From positions 194,001 through 258,000 of the forward strand of contig CAMPDV010000122.1 of NCBI GenBank assembly GCA_946699065.1: a stretch of 64,000 nucleotides of DNA, given 5' to 3'. Source of the DNA: Loxodes magnus (taxonomy: Eukaryota > Ciliophora > Karyorelictea > Loxodida > Loxodidae). Numbering within the stretch: the stretch's first letter is position 1; every line of letters begins with the position of its first letter. The notes beneath the pieces were generated by a model. The model was given only the letters and a program-made list of their open reading frames with translations, was not told the DNA's origin and searched no databases. Shown one piece after another: positions 52,481 through 64,000 of this stretch. Made by a program: the position numbers and the translations under genes.

Positions 52481-53794
52481 ATGCGTTCCCAAAACAATCC
52501 GTTTATTATTGAACTTTGTGAGCAAACTCATACGAAGAAAACAACTTAAGTCATATAAAACAAAATCCACCAGATTCTAACTTGTCTGGATGTTGAAGGG
52601 GAAATAGATCTTTAGAAGCTCTAAAGTTTATGCTTTACTGGAATTCCTGAAGATAATTGTGGGTTAAGAGCGCTTTGTTGGAAAATATTATTAGGATATA
52701 TACCTCTAAACACTACTCTTTGACGAGATGTGCTTGTAGCACATCGAGAAAACTATTATAGACTAAAAGAAGATTTATTAATAAAACCCTTTAACAAAAT
52801 GAAAGAACTCTCTTAGAAGAATGATTTTAATTAGTTTTAAGACCAACCAGTTTAAGAATAGCAGCTAATGGAAAAATAAAACGGACTTGCTATTGAAGAG
52901 CAGAAGTTTGAGAACTCTCTTTCATAAAATCAAAGTAGTGAGTGATAATAATATTTTAAAGACTAGGAGCTGCTTGAAGAGATTGAAAGAGATGTTAAAA
53001 GAACAAGAAGAGAATAGAATTTTTTTTATAAACCAGTTGATCCAAATGTTAAGTTAGATATTCCAAATATCAAAGAAAAACTATCTCAAGAAGATTAAGC
53101 GACTTTGTACTAAGAAATGATAGAAAAGAACGCAAATATAGAGAAGCATAGTGATATATTGAAAACTATTCTGTTTCTTTATGCAAAGCTAAATAAAGCT
53201 ATTAAATACGTGTAAGGAATGAATGAACTTCTTGCTCCCATTTATTACTGCTTTGCCTCAGATAAAACGTCCAACTTCGCCCATGCTGAACCTGATACGT
53301 TTTATTGCTTTTAAAATTTAATGTCAGAATTAAGAGATTCATTTTGTAGATCTTTGGACTATTCAAATGTAGGTATAAAGTCTAAAGTATAGCAAATTAA
53401 TTAACTCCTTAAAAAGGTTGATTTTGAAACATGAGAGTATTTAGAGAAAATTCAAGTGAATCCTAATTTCTATGCCTTAAAGTGAAGTTTACTTTTGCTA
53501 ACCTAAGAATTTTCTTTACCTGATGTTTTAAGATTGTGAGATTCGTTATTTTCAGATCCAAGAAGATTTGAATTCTTTAACTATGTTTGCGTTTCATATC
53601 TATTGACTTAGAAAGAAGTCATCCTTTAAAGCGAATTTGCAGAATGTCTTCAAACTTTGCTTAAGCCTGAAAGTGTGGATCTTCATTAGATTCTAACAAA
53701 TGCTAACAAATTAATAGCAAGCCAGTAAAAGATATTTAGCTTCAGAAAGGTGCATGAGTAGTATCTCTAAGAACTTTGTTTAAGATTTAATTGA
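52481..53794 (+). CDS. TBC1D13: TBC1D13-like Rab GTPase-activating protein
   Basis: The 437-residue TBC-domain protein has no intron. The domain opens with GIPEDNCGLRALCWKILLGY near residue 52. A long insertion follows (Gln/Glu-rich, about 100-150), typical of TBC1D13. The arginine finger is in IERDVKRTRRE and the glutamine finger in YVQGMNELLAPIYY; both catalytic residues are present. Later family blocks are PDTFYCFQNLMSELRDSF, FYALKWSLLLLTQEFSLPD and VLRLWDSLFSD. TBC1D13 is a GAP described for Rab35 in animals; the Rab target here cannot be read from sequence. TGA codes for Trp at LRLWD, WEYLEKI and LKWSLL, positions where Trp is conserved in the family. The stop is TGA at 53792, after which the sequence becomes AT-rich and non-coding. 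Confidence 0.93.
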
Positions 53795-54662
53795 TGCTTT
53801 AGTTATGTAAATCAATCAAACTTATATCAATACTCTTTTCTATCAACTATGCCCTTTACCATCTGTAAGTATAATATTCATTTATAAAGAAACAAGCTAC
53901 ACAGCATAGAACTTCTTTAGATTCAACTGGAAGATGCTAAATATAAAGCCCATATAGGTAGTACTAAAGTACTATTGACTCTATAAGTATAAAGTAAATG
54001 CTTTACTTGTAAACTATAGCAAAACTGATTATCTTAGTGTAAATTCAGGTTAAAGAAGTGAACTTTACTTATCAGAGCTAATTTAGAAACTTAATTCAAA
54101 GAAGAATTTAATTTAGGATCTAGCATTCAAATTGTGGAATCATGGATATTTCGAGGAACTAAAAGCCAAATATAAACCATAGTGTATGAAAGAATACTAA
54201 TTGGCTTAATAAAAATAAGTAAGTAGGATGTATTTTGAGATAACTAAAGGAAAGATAGATTTTAAAATGGTTCTTGATAGATATAGAAGTATTAAGAATG
54301 CTTTTAATTTAATAAAATTATGCTAGACAACTAATAATCAAAATACTTTATAATTAAGTTCTTTAATAATTATCATCCTTTTATAGCTAGCTAGCTTTCT
54401 CATTTTAAGTATAGTATTGGTATTGAGATCAATTGTTATATAACCCTAGATGGTTCTTTTATAATAAATTAATTTAATCTTTTTTATATGGATAATCTTT
54501 ATAAAGCTATTGGTGTTATATAAGTTAGGATAGATGAAAAAGGTTAGATGCATATGATAATGTAAGATGGCTATATAAGTTGAAGCCAGCATTTTTTATA
54601 GTTATGGATATATGATATAAGCTTTGATTTATAGAGTTTAACAATTATTTTCATAAAGTAAA
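53795..54662. other. AT-rich spacer, 0.9 kb
   Basis: No gene or RNA was recognised. It must carry the promoter of the highly expressed eL38 gene. Confidence 0.5.
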
Positions 54663-54910
54663 ATGGTAAGAATTTTATTCAGCCCAAACAAATTAAGGAT
54701 ATCCGTTTGTTCATCCAGAAGGCAAGGGGCGATAGCAAGTCAAAAGCTTCAGCCAGATCAGTACGCATAAAGAAATGCGGTAACAATGTGACAAAATTCA
54801 AGTTGCGTTGCGCTAAGTATTTGTATACTCTCGTCATTGATGATCCAACAAAAGCTGAAAAATTGAAGCAAAGTCTTCCTCCAGCTCTATAGAGAAAGGA
54901 TATCAAGTGA
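54663..54910 (+). CDS. RPL38: 60S ribosomal protein eL38
   Basis: After removal of a 17-nt intron that directly follows the ATG, the protein is 76 residues and aligns along its whole length with eL38. Visible blocks are [43 protein letters not shown] and [13 protein letters not shown]. Unspliced, the start would give a nonsense N-terminus, so the intron decides the reading. A TAG near the end is Gln (LQRKDIK) and TGA is the stop. The gene is clearly less AT-rich than its surroundings, in keeping with high expression. Confidence 0.97.
54666..54682 (+). other. 17-nt intron immediately after the RPL38 start codon
   Basis: GTAAGAATTTTATTCAG lies between the ATG and CCC codons. Splicing yields MPKQIKDI, the expected eL38 N-terminus. 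Confidence 0.96.
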
Positions 54911-55725
54911 AAAACTTAAAACCTTTAATTTAAATAACTAGATAAATATTCTTTGGCTTAACTTTAAAATCAATCATCTGTCTTATCTCCTTAAAATTTG
55001 TAAGGTATCAAGACATTAAAATATGAGCTATACTGATAAAAATTTACATCCTAGCAGCAACAATTAAAGAATAACCTAATAAAACAGATTTATTTACTAT
55101 ATCCAGTCTAAACAAAAACACTATTTCATACTTAGTTTAAAACAATTAAATGAAATAAGCTTCAAACTAAAGTATTATTATGCTTATCCTAATTATTATA
55201 TACAAAGCGCAAAATATTACCTATTCAATTAATTAGTATTTAAGTTCTAGTAAACGTTATAATATTAATATTGCTGTTTAAATCATTTATAATGGATTAG
55301 ATTTAAGGTCTTTAAATTTATATTTATTATATGCTAGTAAAGAAAGAAAAAGGCTCTACTAGTAGCTGGTTATAGTTGGTTGTAAAGAAATATTGAATAT
55401 TTTAAAATTAATTTTCTAATACTCAACTATATAGAACTTTCCCTTGCTTTGGAGCTTATCCAATTTATATATCTATAAGTTTTCTTTCGGAACGAAAACT
55501 ATGACTACTATGTAAGTTTTAGTTTCTAACAAGAAATGAAATGGAAACAAAGTTAAAGTTCTGTAATAAAGTCACTTACTTCATTAAATAATAAATTACT
55601 TGAATTTCTTTATACCTTAATTCTGACTTAATTTTTATATTCGTTAAATAAGAGAAAAGTGCTATAGAGAAAGAAATACAAATTAAATTAATTTTATAAA
55701 TAAAATATACGATAAATGTACAAGT
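54911..55725. other. Convergent AT-rich spacer, 0.8 kb
   Basis: This lies between the eL38 stop and the stop of the EF-hand-like coiled-coil gene. No gene or RNA was recognised. Confidence 0.5.
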
Positions 55726-57720
55726 TCAAAAAACAAGGCAGTAACTGCATGAGCAAGTTCCAGTTTTTTTATTGAGTATTTCCATATATTTTTCTGTTGG
55801 TACAAAGAGAATATCAGGGACAATAAGAATTTAATTATCTGATACTTCTTTTTCCATCTCAACAGAACTTTCTTCTTCAAAATCTTTTATATTAACCTCC
55901 GTTTTTCATTTCTTTGTCTTGTTGTTTTTATTTCTTTTTAATTCCGCTTTTTGTTTCTAAAATTAATATTTAATGTCCTCAAATTCTTTTTACTTTTCCA
56001 AAAATTCTTTTTTTTACTAACTAATCTTAACCTTTTTTTGTTTCCATTCTTCATATTTCTCCTTTACCTACAGTTTTTAAAATAAGTTGTTCAGCTGTTT
56101 TAATTCAGTTTTTTAAGGTTATATTAATTTCATGCTTTCCAATTTATAAGTTGATTCATTAACTTAATCGAATTCCTCTGATTAAGTTCTTTTTGCCTTA
56201 ATTAGATCTTCAACATTCTGATAGTTTTAAGTAGCAATATCTATGGAATTCCTTTGATTACTTTCTTCAATTTTAGAACTATTAGCTGTTTGCTATTTAA
56301 ATTTATCCAGTTCTTTCTTTAATGTATCAGATGTTATTTCATATAGATCTTTTTAATTCATTCCATTAGTTCCTTCTTCTTTAATTATTTAACTGAGTAT
56401 AATGAATTATTCCTTAAATTTGCTAACTATTGTTTTGTATTATTGTAGATATAGTAGCTGCATATAACACTTAAGCTTAGCATGAGTTATTGTTACCAAC
56501 TGTTTCTCGTCAAACTCAGTAATCTCCGATTATTCAAAACTAGGTATGATTTTCTTCATTTCTGATAGTTATATCGTAAAGCTTAGTCTATGGCAATTAA
56601 TTGCACATTCTCACTTTAATGCCTCATTAATCAGTGAACTTGCTGAAATTTACTCTTATGCTTATGCTAATTTCGCCCAATTGTAGTGAATGCAACATTC
56701 TTTAGCTAATTTATCTAGAGTTTCATCATAATCCCTCTACTCATTCTCTAATTTGGTTACTTAGTCTAAATTGTATCACTATTACATAGTAGATAGAATC
56801 AAGTCAGCATGTCTAGAAGTAAGAACATCAGAGTATTAGGATATAAAAAGAGCTAATATTTCTTCTATTTTCCTATAGTTTAGATTTTTATTCCTTAGCT
56901 TTCCCACACACTACACTAGTGACTCTCTTATTTACTAATAAAGAACTCTTCGCTTGAAAATCTATTTTATTTCATAGTCTATAGAAAATGCCAGTAAGAA
57001 AGGCAGAAAAGTTTAGAAGTGTATGTAATCCGAAGGTTTCTACTATACGTTTTAACTTTTCTCACTTTTCTATAACCTTTCAAAAGCTTCTTCTACAACC
57101 TCAAGGTCAAATATTAGTTCTTAGTCCTTTTCAATTAAAAAATCAATACTCATCTATTCCTTCATTCCTATTTCATGCAGGAAGTACCATCCTTTTTCCT
57201 CGCCAAAATCATTTTCCTTTGCTATGAATTCTAGAAAATTAGATAGATCCTATTTCTACCAAACTCCTGATTGATTTTTGTCAAATCTTGTATAGAAGTC
57301 AATAAAAGTCTGATGCATTGATTTGTTTGAGTAGCTAAGTACAAGAAAGCAGAAAGCATATTTATATAAATCAGAGATTCTTTCTTATAATTCTTAAATT
57401 TAGAATCTCTTTAATGAAGATTTCTTCATTAAAGATTCATTCATAGCTAAGGGTTGTACTAGTTCTTTATCTTCTAGTATTTATGCATTAAAAAACCTAT
57501 TTATCATACTCTTAAAAATACCAAATTTATAATTTATCTCAAGATCCAGTTTCTTCAAAGTCTAGACATTCAACTGTTTCAGATTTCTGAACAACTCCGA
57601 CGTTTCTTAATTTTACTCCACTTGTGATACTTCAAACTCCTGGCTTTTCTCTAACTCTTCCATAACTTCCCTTACAGGAGTAAAGTTCTTCTTAACATAT
57701 TCCTTAAAGTATTTCGCCAT
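55726..57720 (-). CDS. EF-hand-like coiled-coil protein with a C-terminal CaaX box
   Basis: I do not recognise a named family. The ATG at 57720 opens 664 residues with no intron. About residues 140-155 carry an EF-hand-like loop, DKNQSGVWQKQD, between FIDFYTRF and LSNFLEFI; Asp1, Asn3, Ser5, Gly6 and Asp12 fit a calcium loop. A helical region follows (VEEAFERLQ, FLPFLLAFSIDYEIKQIFKRR) that may contain further degenerate EF-hands. From about residue 420 to 610 it is mostly coiled coil rich in Lys/Glu/Gln (KKEFLEKQKEFEDIKYQFQ). The last residues, TCSCSYCLVF, end in CLVF, a CaaX prenylation signal, with nearby Cys that could be palmitoylated. This suggests a calcium-responsive, membrane-anchored coiled-coil protein (inferred). 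A TGA about 50 codons before the end is read as Trp; if it were the stop, the protein would lack the CaaX box. Confidence 0.72.
57408..57435. repeat. 28-bp palindrome inside coding sequence
   Basis: TCTTTAATGAAGA at 57408-57420 and its exact reverse complement at 57423-57435 are separated by two bases. It lies within the EF-hand-like gene, encoding NESLMKKSSLKR. It would form a strong hairpin in the mRNA. Confidence 0.75.
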
Positions 57721-58222
57721 TAAGTTTAATCAAATATATGTCAAATAGCCAATAATAATATAAGCATATAGCGTTTTTTAGTTATATCCTTTACTATTTT
57801 AATCCCATTTTTATATTTAAATCTAGTTTCTTTATACTCAAATTTACTTCACTCATTGCTATGGAGCATCATTACACTATGCTTCACTCTCTTTAACTTA
57901 ATTCAACTTTATAACCCTGCTAAGTTCTTTTATCCTTATGATTTATTTATTTTCTTAAGATTAAAAAGTAGAAACTTAACTCCTCATAAAGGAAGCCAAA
58001 TACCAGAAAGCTGTAAAATAAATAGTTTAGAATATTATTAAAGACAGAAGAGTAAAGATAACACTAGAGTAGAAATGAAGGTAGCATATTAAGGAATATG
58101 GATATTGAGTATGAATAAGGTAGCAAAGGAGCGTGTTTAAATAATTAAAAGATGCTTTTTGTGTATATTAGATGTTTAATTCAAGCTTTTTTGAAAGTTT
58201 TTTGTACGAAATATTATAAAAG
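57721..58222. promoter_or_regulatory. Divergent promoter region (EF-hand-like gene / Cpn60)
   Basis: This 502 bp lies between two divergent start codons and must hold both promoters. An open run at 57856-58041 has no protein-like character. No heat-shock element (repeated nGAAn) is obvious by eye. Confidence 0.5.
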
Positions 58223-59905
58223 ATGTTCAAACGAGCATTCGCAGGTTTGATGAAAAATCCACAGAGAAACTTTGCAGGCAAAGATATCAAGTTCGGACGT
58301 GAAGCTAGATCTTTGATGCTTGAAGGATGCAATAAACTTACGGATGCTGTTTAAGTTACACTTGGACCTAGAGGAAGAAATGTCGTTATTGATAGATAGT
58401 TTGGAAGTCCAAAAGTCACAAAGGATGGAGTTACTGTAGCTAAAGAAATTGAATTTGCTGACAGATACATAAATATTGGAGCTTTGCTAACTAGATAAGT
58501 TAGTCAGAGAACTAATGAAATTGCAGGAGATGGAACAACCACAGCTGCTGTTCTTACTAGAGCTATATTTTAAGAAGGATGCAAATCAGTGGCTGCAGGA
58601 GTAAATTCAATGGGAATTAGAAGAGGAATAAATAAGGCTGTTGAAAAAGTTGTAGAATAGCTCAGAGGAATGACTATTAAAGTAGGAGATAGAAATAGCA
58701 TTAAGCAAGTTGCTACAATCAGTGCAAATGGCGACCATGAAATAGGTGAATTATTAGCTGGTGCCATTGAAAAGGTCGGAAAGGATGGCACTCTAACTAT
58801 TTAAGATGGAAAAACACTCCACAACGAATTAGAGATTGTAGAAGGCTTAAAATTCGATAGAGGGTTCATTTCTCCATACTTTGTAACAGATGCAAAAACA
58901 TAAAAATGCTCTCTGGAAAATTCTTTGATCTTAATTACTGATAAAAAGATAACTAACATTTAGCATATTGTTTAGCATCTTGAACATTCAATTAAGACTA
59001 GTAAACCACTACTAATCATTGCTGATGATATTGAATCAGAAGCTTTGGCTAATTTAGTAGTCAATAAGCTGAGAGTTGGTCTTAAAATATGCGCAGTTAA
59101 ATGTCCTGGCTTTGGAGATAATAGAAAAAATCTATTGAGTGATATTGCAGTTCTTACAGGTGGATAAGTAATTAGCGATGAAATTGGCCTTAATTTAGAA
59201 TAAAGTCTTCCAGAATAAGTTCTTGGATAAGCAAGAACGATTGAAATTACAAAGGACGATACTTTAATTATGCATGGCTTTGGAGAAAAGCAAGCTCTAA
59301 ATGAAAGAGTTGATTAAATTAGAAAATAAATGGAGCAAGTAACTTCTGAATATGACAAAGAAAAACTATAAGAGAGATTAGGAAAATTAACAGGTGGAAT
59401 CGGAGTAATTAAAGTAGGAGGAGGAAGTGAAACTGAATAAGGAGAAGTTAAGGACAGAGTTGTTGATGCTTTAAATGCTACAAGAGCAGCCATTTAAGAA
59501 GGAATTGTTCCAGGAGGAGGATCAGCATTACTTTACGCTTCATTAGTTCTTAAAGAATTGAGAAAAAGCTTAGATTTTGATGAATAAATTGGAGTGAAAA
59601 TGGTTGAGGTAGCATGCAGAGTTCCAATTCAAACAATAGTAGAAAACGCTGGAAAAGATGGCGTAACAGTTGTTGAATAGCTTCTAGAAAGAAATGACAG
59701 AAATATTGGATACGATGCATTAGAGCATAGATTTGTTAATATGATTGAAGCTGGAATTGTTGATCCAACAAAAGTAGTAAGGACTGCTTTAGAAGATGCA
59801 GCAAGTGTAGCCGCTTTGATGACTACAACTGAAGCAATGATCGTATCACTTCCAGAAAAAGAAAAGGCTTCTCCTCTTCCATCAGGAGGAATGGACATGT
59901 ATTGA
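58223..59905 (+). CDS. HSP60: Mitochondrial chaperonin Cpn60/HSP60
   Basis: This 560-residue group I chaperonin folds imported proteins in the mitochondrial matrix with Cpn10. The N-terminus ([17 protein letters not shown]) is a short basic presequence. Conserved blocks are [39 protein letters not shown] (Asp of the ATP site), [40 protein letters not shown] (catalytic Asp) and [10 protein letters not shown]. The C-terminus GGMDMY is the usual Gly-Met tail, followed by TGA as stop. TAA and TAG occur many times as Gln, for example DAVQVTLGP and VIDRQFG. No intron, no missing key residue. This is the clearest gene in the window for calibrating the code. Confidence 0.97.
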
Positions 59906-60782
59906 GAGAATAAATAATAATTTAAACCTTAATTAAACTTTTAATTTACCCATATGATTTAACTCTAACTTATTCATTTCTCATACTATAAAGTATCTTT
60001 AATCTAGCTTAAAAGCCAAAGAACTATACCTCATTTATACTTTATAATTGAGAACAAAATTAAACTTGAATTATTTTAGTAAGAACTAAAAAGTAAGTAG
60101 TTTATCTAATTTGCTTTAATAAACAAAGCAAAGCTAAGTTTAGGTTTAGCTAATATTAATATCTCTTATAATCTCTATCTCTAAAAGTCTTAAATTATTG
60201 TAATCTTGCTAAACTTTAAGCTTAAAAATCAAAATTAACATAAAACTGAATTAATAAAAAGAGAAGTCAATTTTAGCCCGAAATTCTCGAATAAAATGAA
60301 ACTAAAATTTAAAGATTGCATAGTATAAATAAACTGCTGCTTTAAGTTTATACTCGAATATAATAGCCCAATTCTATTTAAGAAGATATGAGCGATTACT
60401 TTTAGCTTGATATTAAAATAGTTATAATTTCAATATTTTATTAAATGTAGTACTTGTTCTTTTAGATATTATAAGTAATTTATTATTTTTACAACTAGGA
60501 GCTTAAAAAAATATTAAGATAGTTTAAAGCCAAAACTATCAGATTACAGCATTTTAATACTCTGCACACAAAAGTATTTTGAAAGTCCTATTTTTATTTT
60601 AATGATCTTTCCTTTTCAGTTTTATAATAAACAAGCTTTAGAGTTTGTATCTAAGCCAATCTAATGATTTAACTTTCACTTTACTTGAGTGCATTTTTAT
60701 TTGAGATAATAATTTGCAGAAGGGATTTTTTATTTGGCTCTATTTTGATAATAACTAACAGTAGTTTATTATTAATAATAAA
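59906..60782. other. AT-rich spacer, 0.9 kb
   Basis: No gene or RNA was seen between Cpn60 and the PLAC8 gene. Confidence 0.5.
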
Positions 60783-61127
60783 ATGGAGAAAGGTTGGAAA
60801 TATCCATTGTTTGGATGTTTAAGCCAATAAAAATTAACTTGCTGCTTAGTTTGTTGCTATCCTTGCACTTCATGCTATGTTACATATTAAAATTTCCAAA
60901 GTTTGTAAGACAGTGAAACTGGAGTATTTAGATCACTTGCTGCGTGTTTTTTACCTTGCTTAGGCCATGCTTGGAATAGAGGGACTATTAGAGAAAATTA
61001 TTCGATAGAGGGTAATTTCATATAAGATTTGATTCCACATTTATTTTGCAACTGTTGTGCTCTTATCTAAGAATACAACGAAATACACACTGCTCCAAGT
61101 ATGCTCAAAACTAAGAAAAACTTCTGA
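60783..61127 (+). CDS. PLAC8-family cysteine-rich protein
   Basis: The 114-residue protein starts MEKGWKYPLFGCL, and is followed by a Cys-rich hydrophobic core (CCLVCCYPCTSCYV). It then has CFLPCLGHAWNRGTIRENY with SIEGN and CNCCALIQEYNEI. This is the PLAC8/cornifelin/FCR1 pattern: W..xLFGCF, CCxxxCPC, IRxxYxIxG and a final CxxCALxQExxEL. Family members are small membrane-associated proteins linked to cell size, cadmium resistance or calcium; no enzyme activity is known. I end it at TGA 61125 after KTKKNF. Length is normal for the family. No intron. Confidence 0.88.
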
Positions 61128-63775
61128 GGACTCATTTAATATAAATCTGTTTCTCTTTACTCACAAAAATAAATATCTATCACATCTATTTTATACCCCT
61201 ATTTATATCTAAGCATTGCATGATATCTTTAGATATGATTAAATGATAAATGAACCTGTCATTTATAAATCTCCTTAGGAAGAAAAAATTCCTAAAAAGT
61301 AATGTAATACTGAATAATTAAGGTTTTTATTAAGAAATGTAAGGATTATTTTATTTTTTTTATATATAGCAAATGCATATATATTTAACTACTAAACAGC
61401 CAAAATAATTAATTACTTAGGTAGATTATTATCAATATTTCTTTAGTGTAATTAATAAGATCTTAAATTGACTATTTTCTCATTCCTATGAAATATCATC
61501 TTTAGTAGTTTTTACTCTGGCAATTTTTAATATAACCTCTTATTTAAGCTTTCAACTCTCGATAGAAAGTATTTAAACTTAGGTTCAGATTCAACTACTA
61601 AAAGGAGTTGCAGAAGTTTTATTCGAAATTTAGATTGTAGAGTGATGGCTGAAATAGTTAAAAAATGAAAAGTGTTTGCTGAAAAATCTTGCAAGTAAAT
61701 ATTAAAAGTACTTAGAGCAATCTAGTAGTCTTTTAATTTCCATCTTTTTATCACTTGATTCCTAAGATAAACTAAAGCAATATTTAGTGTGCTAGTTTTA
61801 AAATTATATCCTAATTTTAAGGATGTCTTTAATTATAAAATATTGCTATATTAGCAGTCTTTCTTTCATAGTATTATTACTAGATTTTTATTACAGTTTA
61901 GAACATAAAATTATTAGATAGATTATTTAATCTAGCTTTCCTTTTTAAATTAGATTTACAAATATTAGTTTATTAATAAATAATTCTATAGAATTAGTGT
62001 AAGCTTCTAGTATTTAAACTTAATATTTATGTATATAATAGGAATATTTAACTGAGCTTAAATCTCATACTTACAACCTTTCTAATGTTCCAGTATTTTA
62101 TCTCTACCATCTTAAGAATAAAATCCAGCTTGAATAATTTAATTCCTTATATTCAAATACACTACATACTTTTATCTTTGCTATTGATATGCATTATATG
62201 ATATTATTTTAAAACCTTTTTTCATTATTAGTTCTTTCTAATGTAATTAAGAGGAAATAATATTTTTACTTAGACTAGCATTTCATATCTTTTATGATAT
62301 ATAGAGAATTAAAAAAATTGCTGTTGAGAATATTTCATCTTCTTCCCATCTATTTTCAGCGCATGTAAAGTAAATAAAAAATTTTAGATATCTTGGTTAC
62401 TTTTTTTTATAAGTATTTTATTTTAATTTTGTCGAGAATTATCCTTCTATCATAAGCAATATCCTTTTACTCTTAAGTACTTTCCATTGCTAAAGGTCTT
62501 TCTTTATTATTTCTGATATTTATCCAGCTTTAAATTCTTATATTTAGTTATTTTTTATGTCTTTTAGTATTAATCTATGAGCTACAATAATTTTAGATGC
62601 TTTCTTAGAGATATTGCTAAGATCCATAGAATTAGCATCCTTTCTTTTTCAGATATTTTTTTGATTTTTACTTCCTATTTTGCATTTTATCAATTTTTTA
62701 AGTTTACAGTCCGACTTAAGTTTTTAAATAATGACTACTTAGATATTAAACATTTATTTCATCCCTTAACTATTTGAATCTAGGAGATATTTTACTGATT
62801 TACTGATTATGTATTTCAGAAGAAATTAAGTTTTCCTTATAACGAACCTAAAATTAAGTCAATTTCATTTTTCTTGTTGAATTACAATTTTAATTTTGTT
62901 ATTCTTTTTAATAATTTGCTTTTTTAAACTAAATTCAACACTATTTAGCATTATTATTTCAGAGGTAGCAATCTCAGTTTATAATACAACTTTTGACTTA
63001 TTTTTACTATTAATTTTGTACATTTTTCTTTATGATTTGAGAGAATCCTTTTATTATTTTCCGTTACATTCTTTTTATACCACTAATTACAAAAAATTAG
63101 TGATGTTTAAAAGAATATCATAATAGGTCTATTAGCAAATTAGTTCAGAATAACTTCTAAAGCATCTTAATACAAAAATTTCTGGCTAAATATTCTTACA
63201 AACTTTTCATTTTTCTTGTGATTGCAAAAGGGAATTTTTTATATTTTTATATGTCCATCAATTATAGTATTAGCTATTAAATTGCAGTACATAGATAAAG
63301 TTTCGTAATTACTTATTGAATGTACTTAGGTTAGATAGAATAATTAAATCAAGAGATAAATAGTAAGAAATATGATCAAAATAAAATGAATAGATTCATT
63401 CCTTTAGCAAAAACTTTGTTCTACTTTCTTAAATAAGCTAACTAATTCTCTCTAAGTTAGCCATGAGATGGATAGACTAGACAAATATAGTTACCCTACT
63501 TATTTGATTTTTCATACTAATGAAATAATATTTTCTTATCTTGTATTTACTTAATGAATAGTCAAATTATTCTTCTTCTTAAGGGTATGAAATTAAATAT
63601 TGGTTATATATGTAAGAATTTCAAGATTATTATTACTTAGTATAACTTGTCTAATAAAGAGCCTAATTATAAATATATTTAGGGTAAGATCTTTAAGGTA
63701 ATTTATTACATACTGGAGTTCCATTATGTAAAGTAAAAGGTAGTAAATTTATCTTTCTATTAATTAAAGATAGAG
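61128..63775. other. Gene-free AT-rich stretch, 2.6 kb
   Basis: This stretch is strongly T-rich on the plus strand between about 62300 and 63100, where open runs (for example 62577-62777 and 62896-63123) encode only Phe/Leu/Ile-rich strings expected from composition. No gene, RNA or clear repeat was recognised. Confidence 0.5.
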
Positions 63776-64000
63776 TCAGTCGCTTTTCTAAGCATTCATG
63801 AAAAACTCTTTTAGTTCCTTTAAAGTTACTTTCCCAGATTTGCTCTAGTTTATTTCTTTAAATGCGTTCTAAAAAAATTGTATGTTTTCGCTATCCTTGA
63901 CGTTAAGTTTCTAAATCAAATCTTTTTCAGTGAAATATCCTCTTTTTTTCTAAATAAAAAAGTTACGGAATCGAATAGCTAAAATAGAGTTAAGATTTGA
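63776..64000 (-). CDS. 3' end of an EF-hand protein gene (5' part beyond window)
   Basis: The last 74 codons are visible. An EF-hand loop is clear: FKEINQSKSGKVTLKELKEFF, with Asn1, Ser3, Ser5, Gly6, Val8 and Glu12. It is preceded by FTEKDLIQKLNVKD, which resembles the helix-loop entering the last EF-hand of calmodulin-like proteins and calcium-dependent protein kinases. The protein ends NAQKSD before TGA. The kinase domain or other N-terminal part, if any, is outside the window, so CDPK, centrin-like and calmodulin-like proteins all remain possible. Confidence 0.75.

Noticed and set aside
62577-63123. Two hydrophobic open runs that look like membrane proteins
   Set aside because: They lie in a T-rich tract; Phe/Leu/Ile richness follows from base composition, and no family pattern is present.

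Overview
This 64 kb window is nuclear DNA of a ciliate with a reassigned genetic code. In every recognisable gene TAA and TAG are read as glutamine, and TGA is read as tryptophan inside genes and as stop at their ends. Examples: the Rab1 motif VKQW and the TBC motif LRLWD both use TGA for Trp, while Rab1, eL38, Cpn60, CHMP6, COG6 and androglobin all end at TGA. This fits the karyorelict code (UAR = Gln, UGA = Trp or stop), so a Loxodes-like karyorelict is my best guess. A heterotrich such as Condylostoma is the main alternative. Introns are few and tiny (16 to 19 nt, one of about 28 nt). About half of the window is AT-rich DNA with no recognisable gene, which is unusual for a compact ciliate macronucleus. 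Under the standard code the genes look like runs of broken fragments.

Layout, left to right: a Patched-like RND membrane protein (minus, 3' end cut by the window edge); Rab1 (plus); WDR59 of the GATOR2 complex (minus); a RING/B-box/coiled-coil protein with three PHR domains (plus, copy A); a secreted histidine acid phosphatase (plus); a PMCA-like P-type ATPase that has lost its catalytic residues (plus); a 4.6 kb gene-poor stretch; a small lysine-rich protein (minus); COG6 (minus); an SLC22-like transporter (plus); CHMP6/Vps20 (minus); an androglobin with no visible globin domain (plus); an SSX2IP/ADIP-like coiled-coil protein with internal repeats (plus); RING/B-box/PHR copy B (plus); a protein with two CENP-B/Tc5-type DNA-binding modules (minus); TBC1D13 (plus); ribosomal protein eL38 (plus); an EF-hand-like coiled-coil protein with a CaaX end (minus); mitochondrial Cpn60 (plus); a PLAC8-family protein (plus); and the 3' end of an EF-hand gene (minus).

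Many of the genes serve endomembrane traffic (Rab1, COG6, TBC1D13, CHMP6, WDR59) or cilia and basal bodies (androglobin, SSX2IP-like). They are transcribed separately on both strands and I see no operon-like arrangement. The most unusual items are the apparently dead but open P-type ATPase, the duplicated RING/B-box/3xPHR genes, the tandem CENP-B-type protein without a transposase domain, and the globin-less androglobin. All identifications come from reading the translation by eye; no database search was run.
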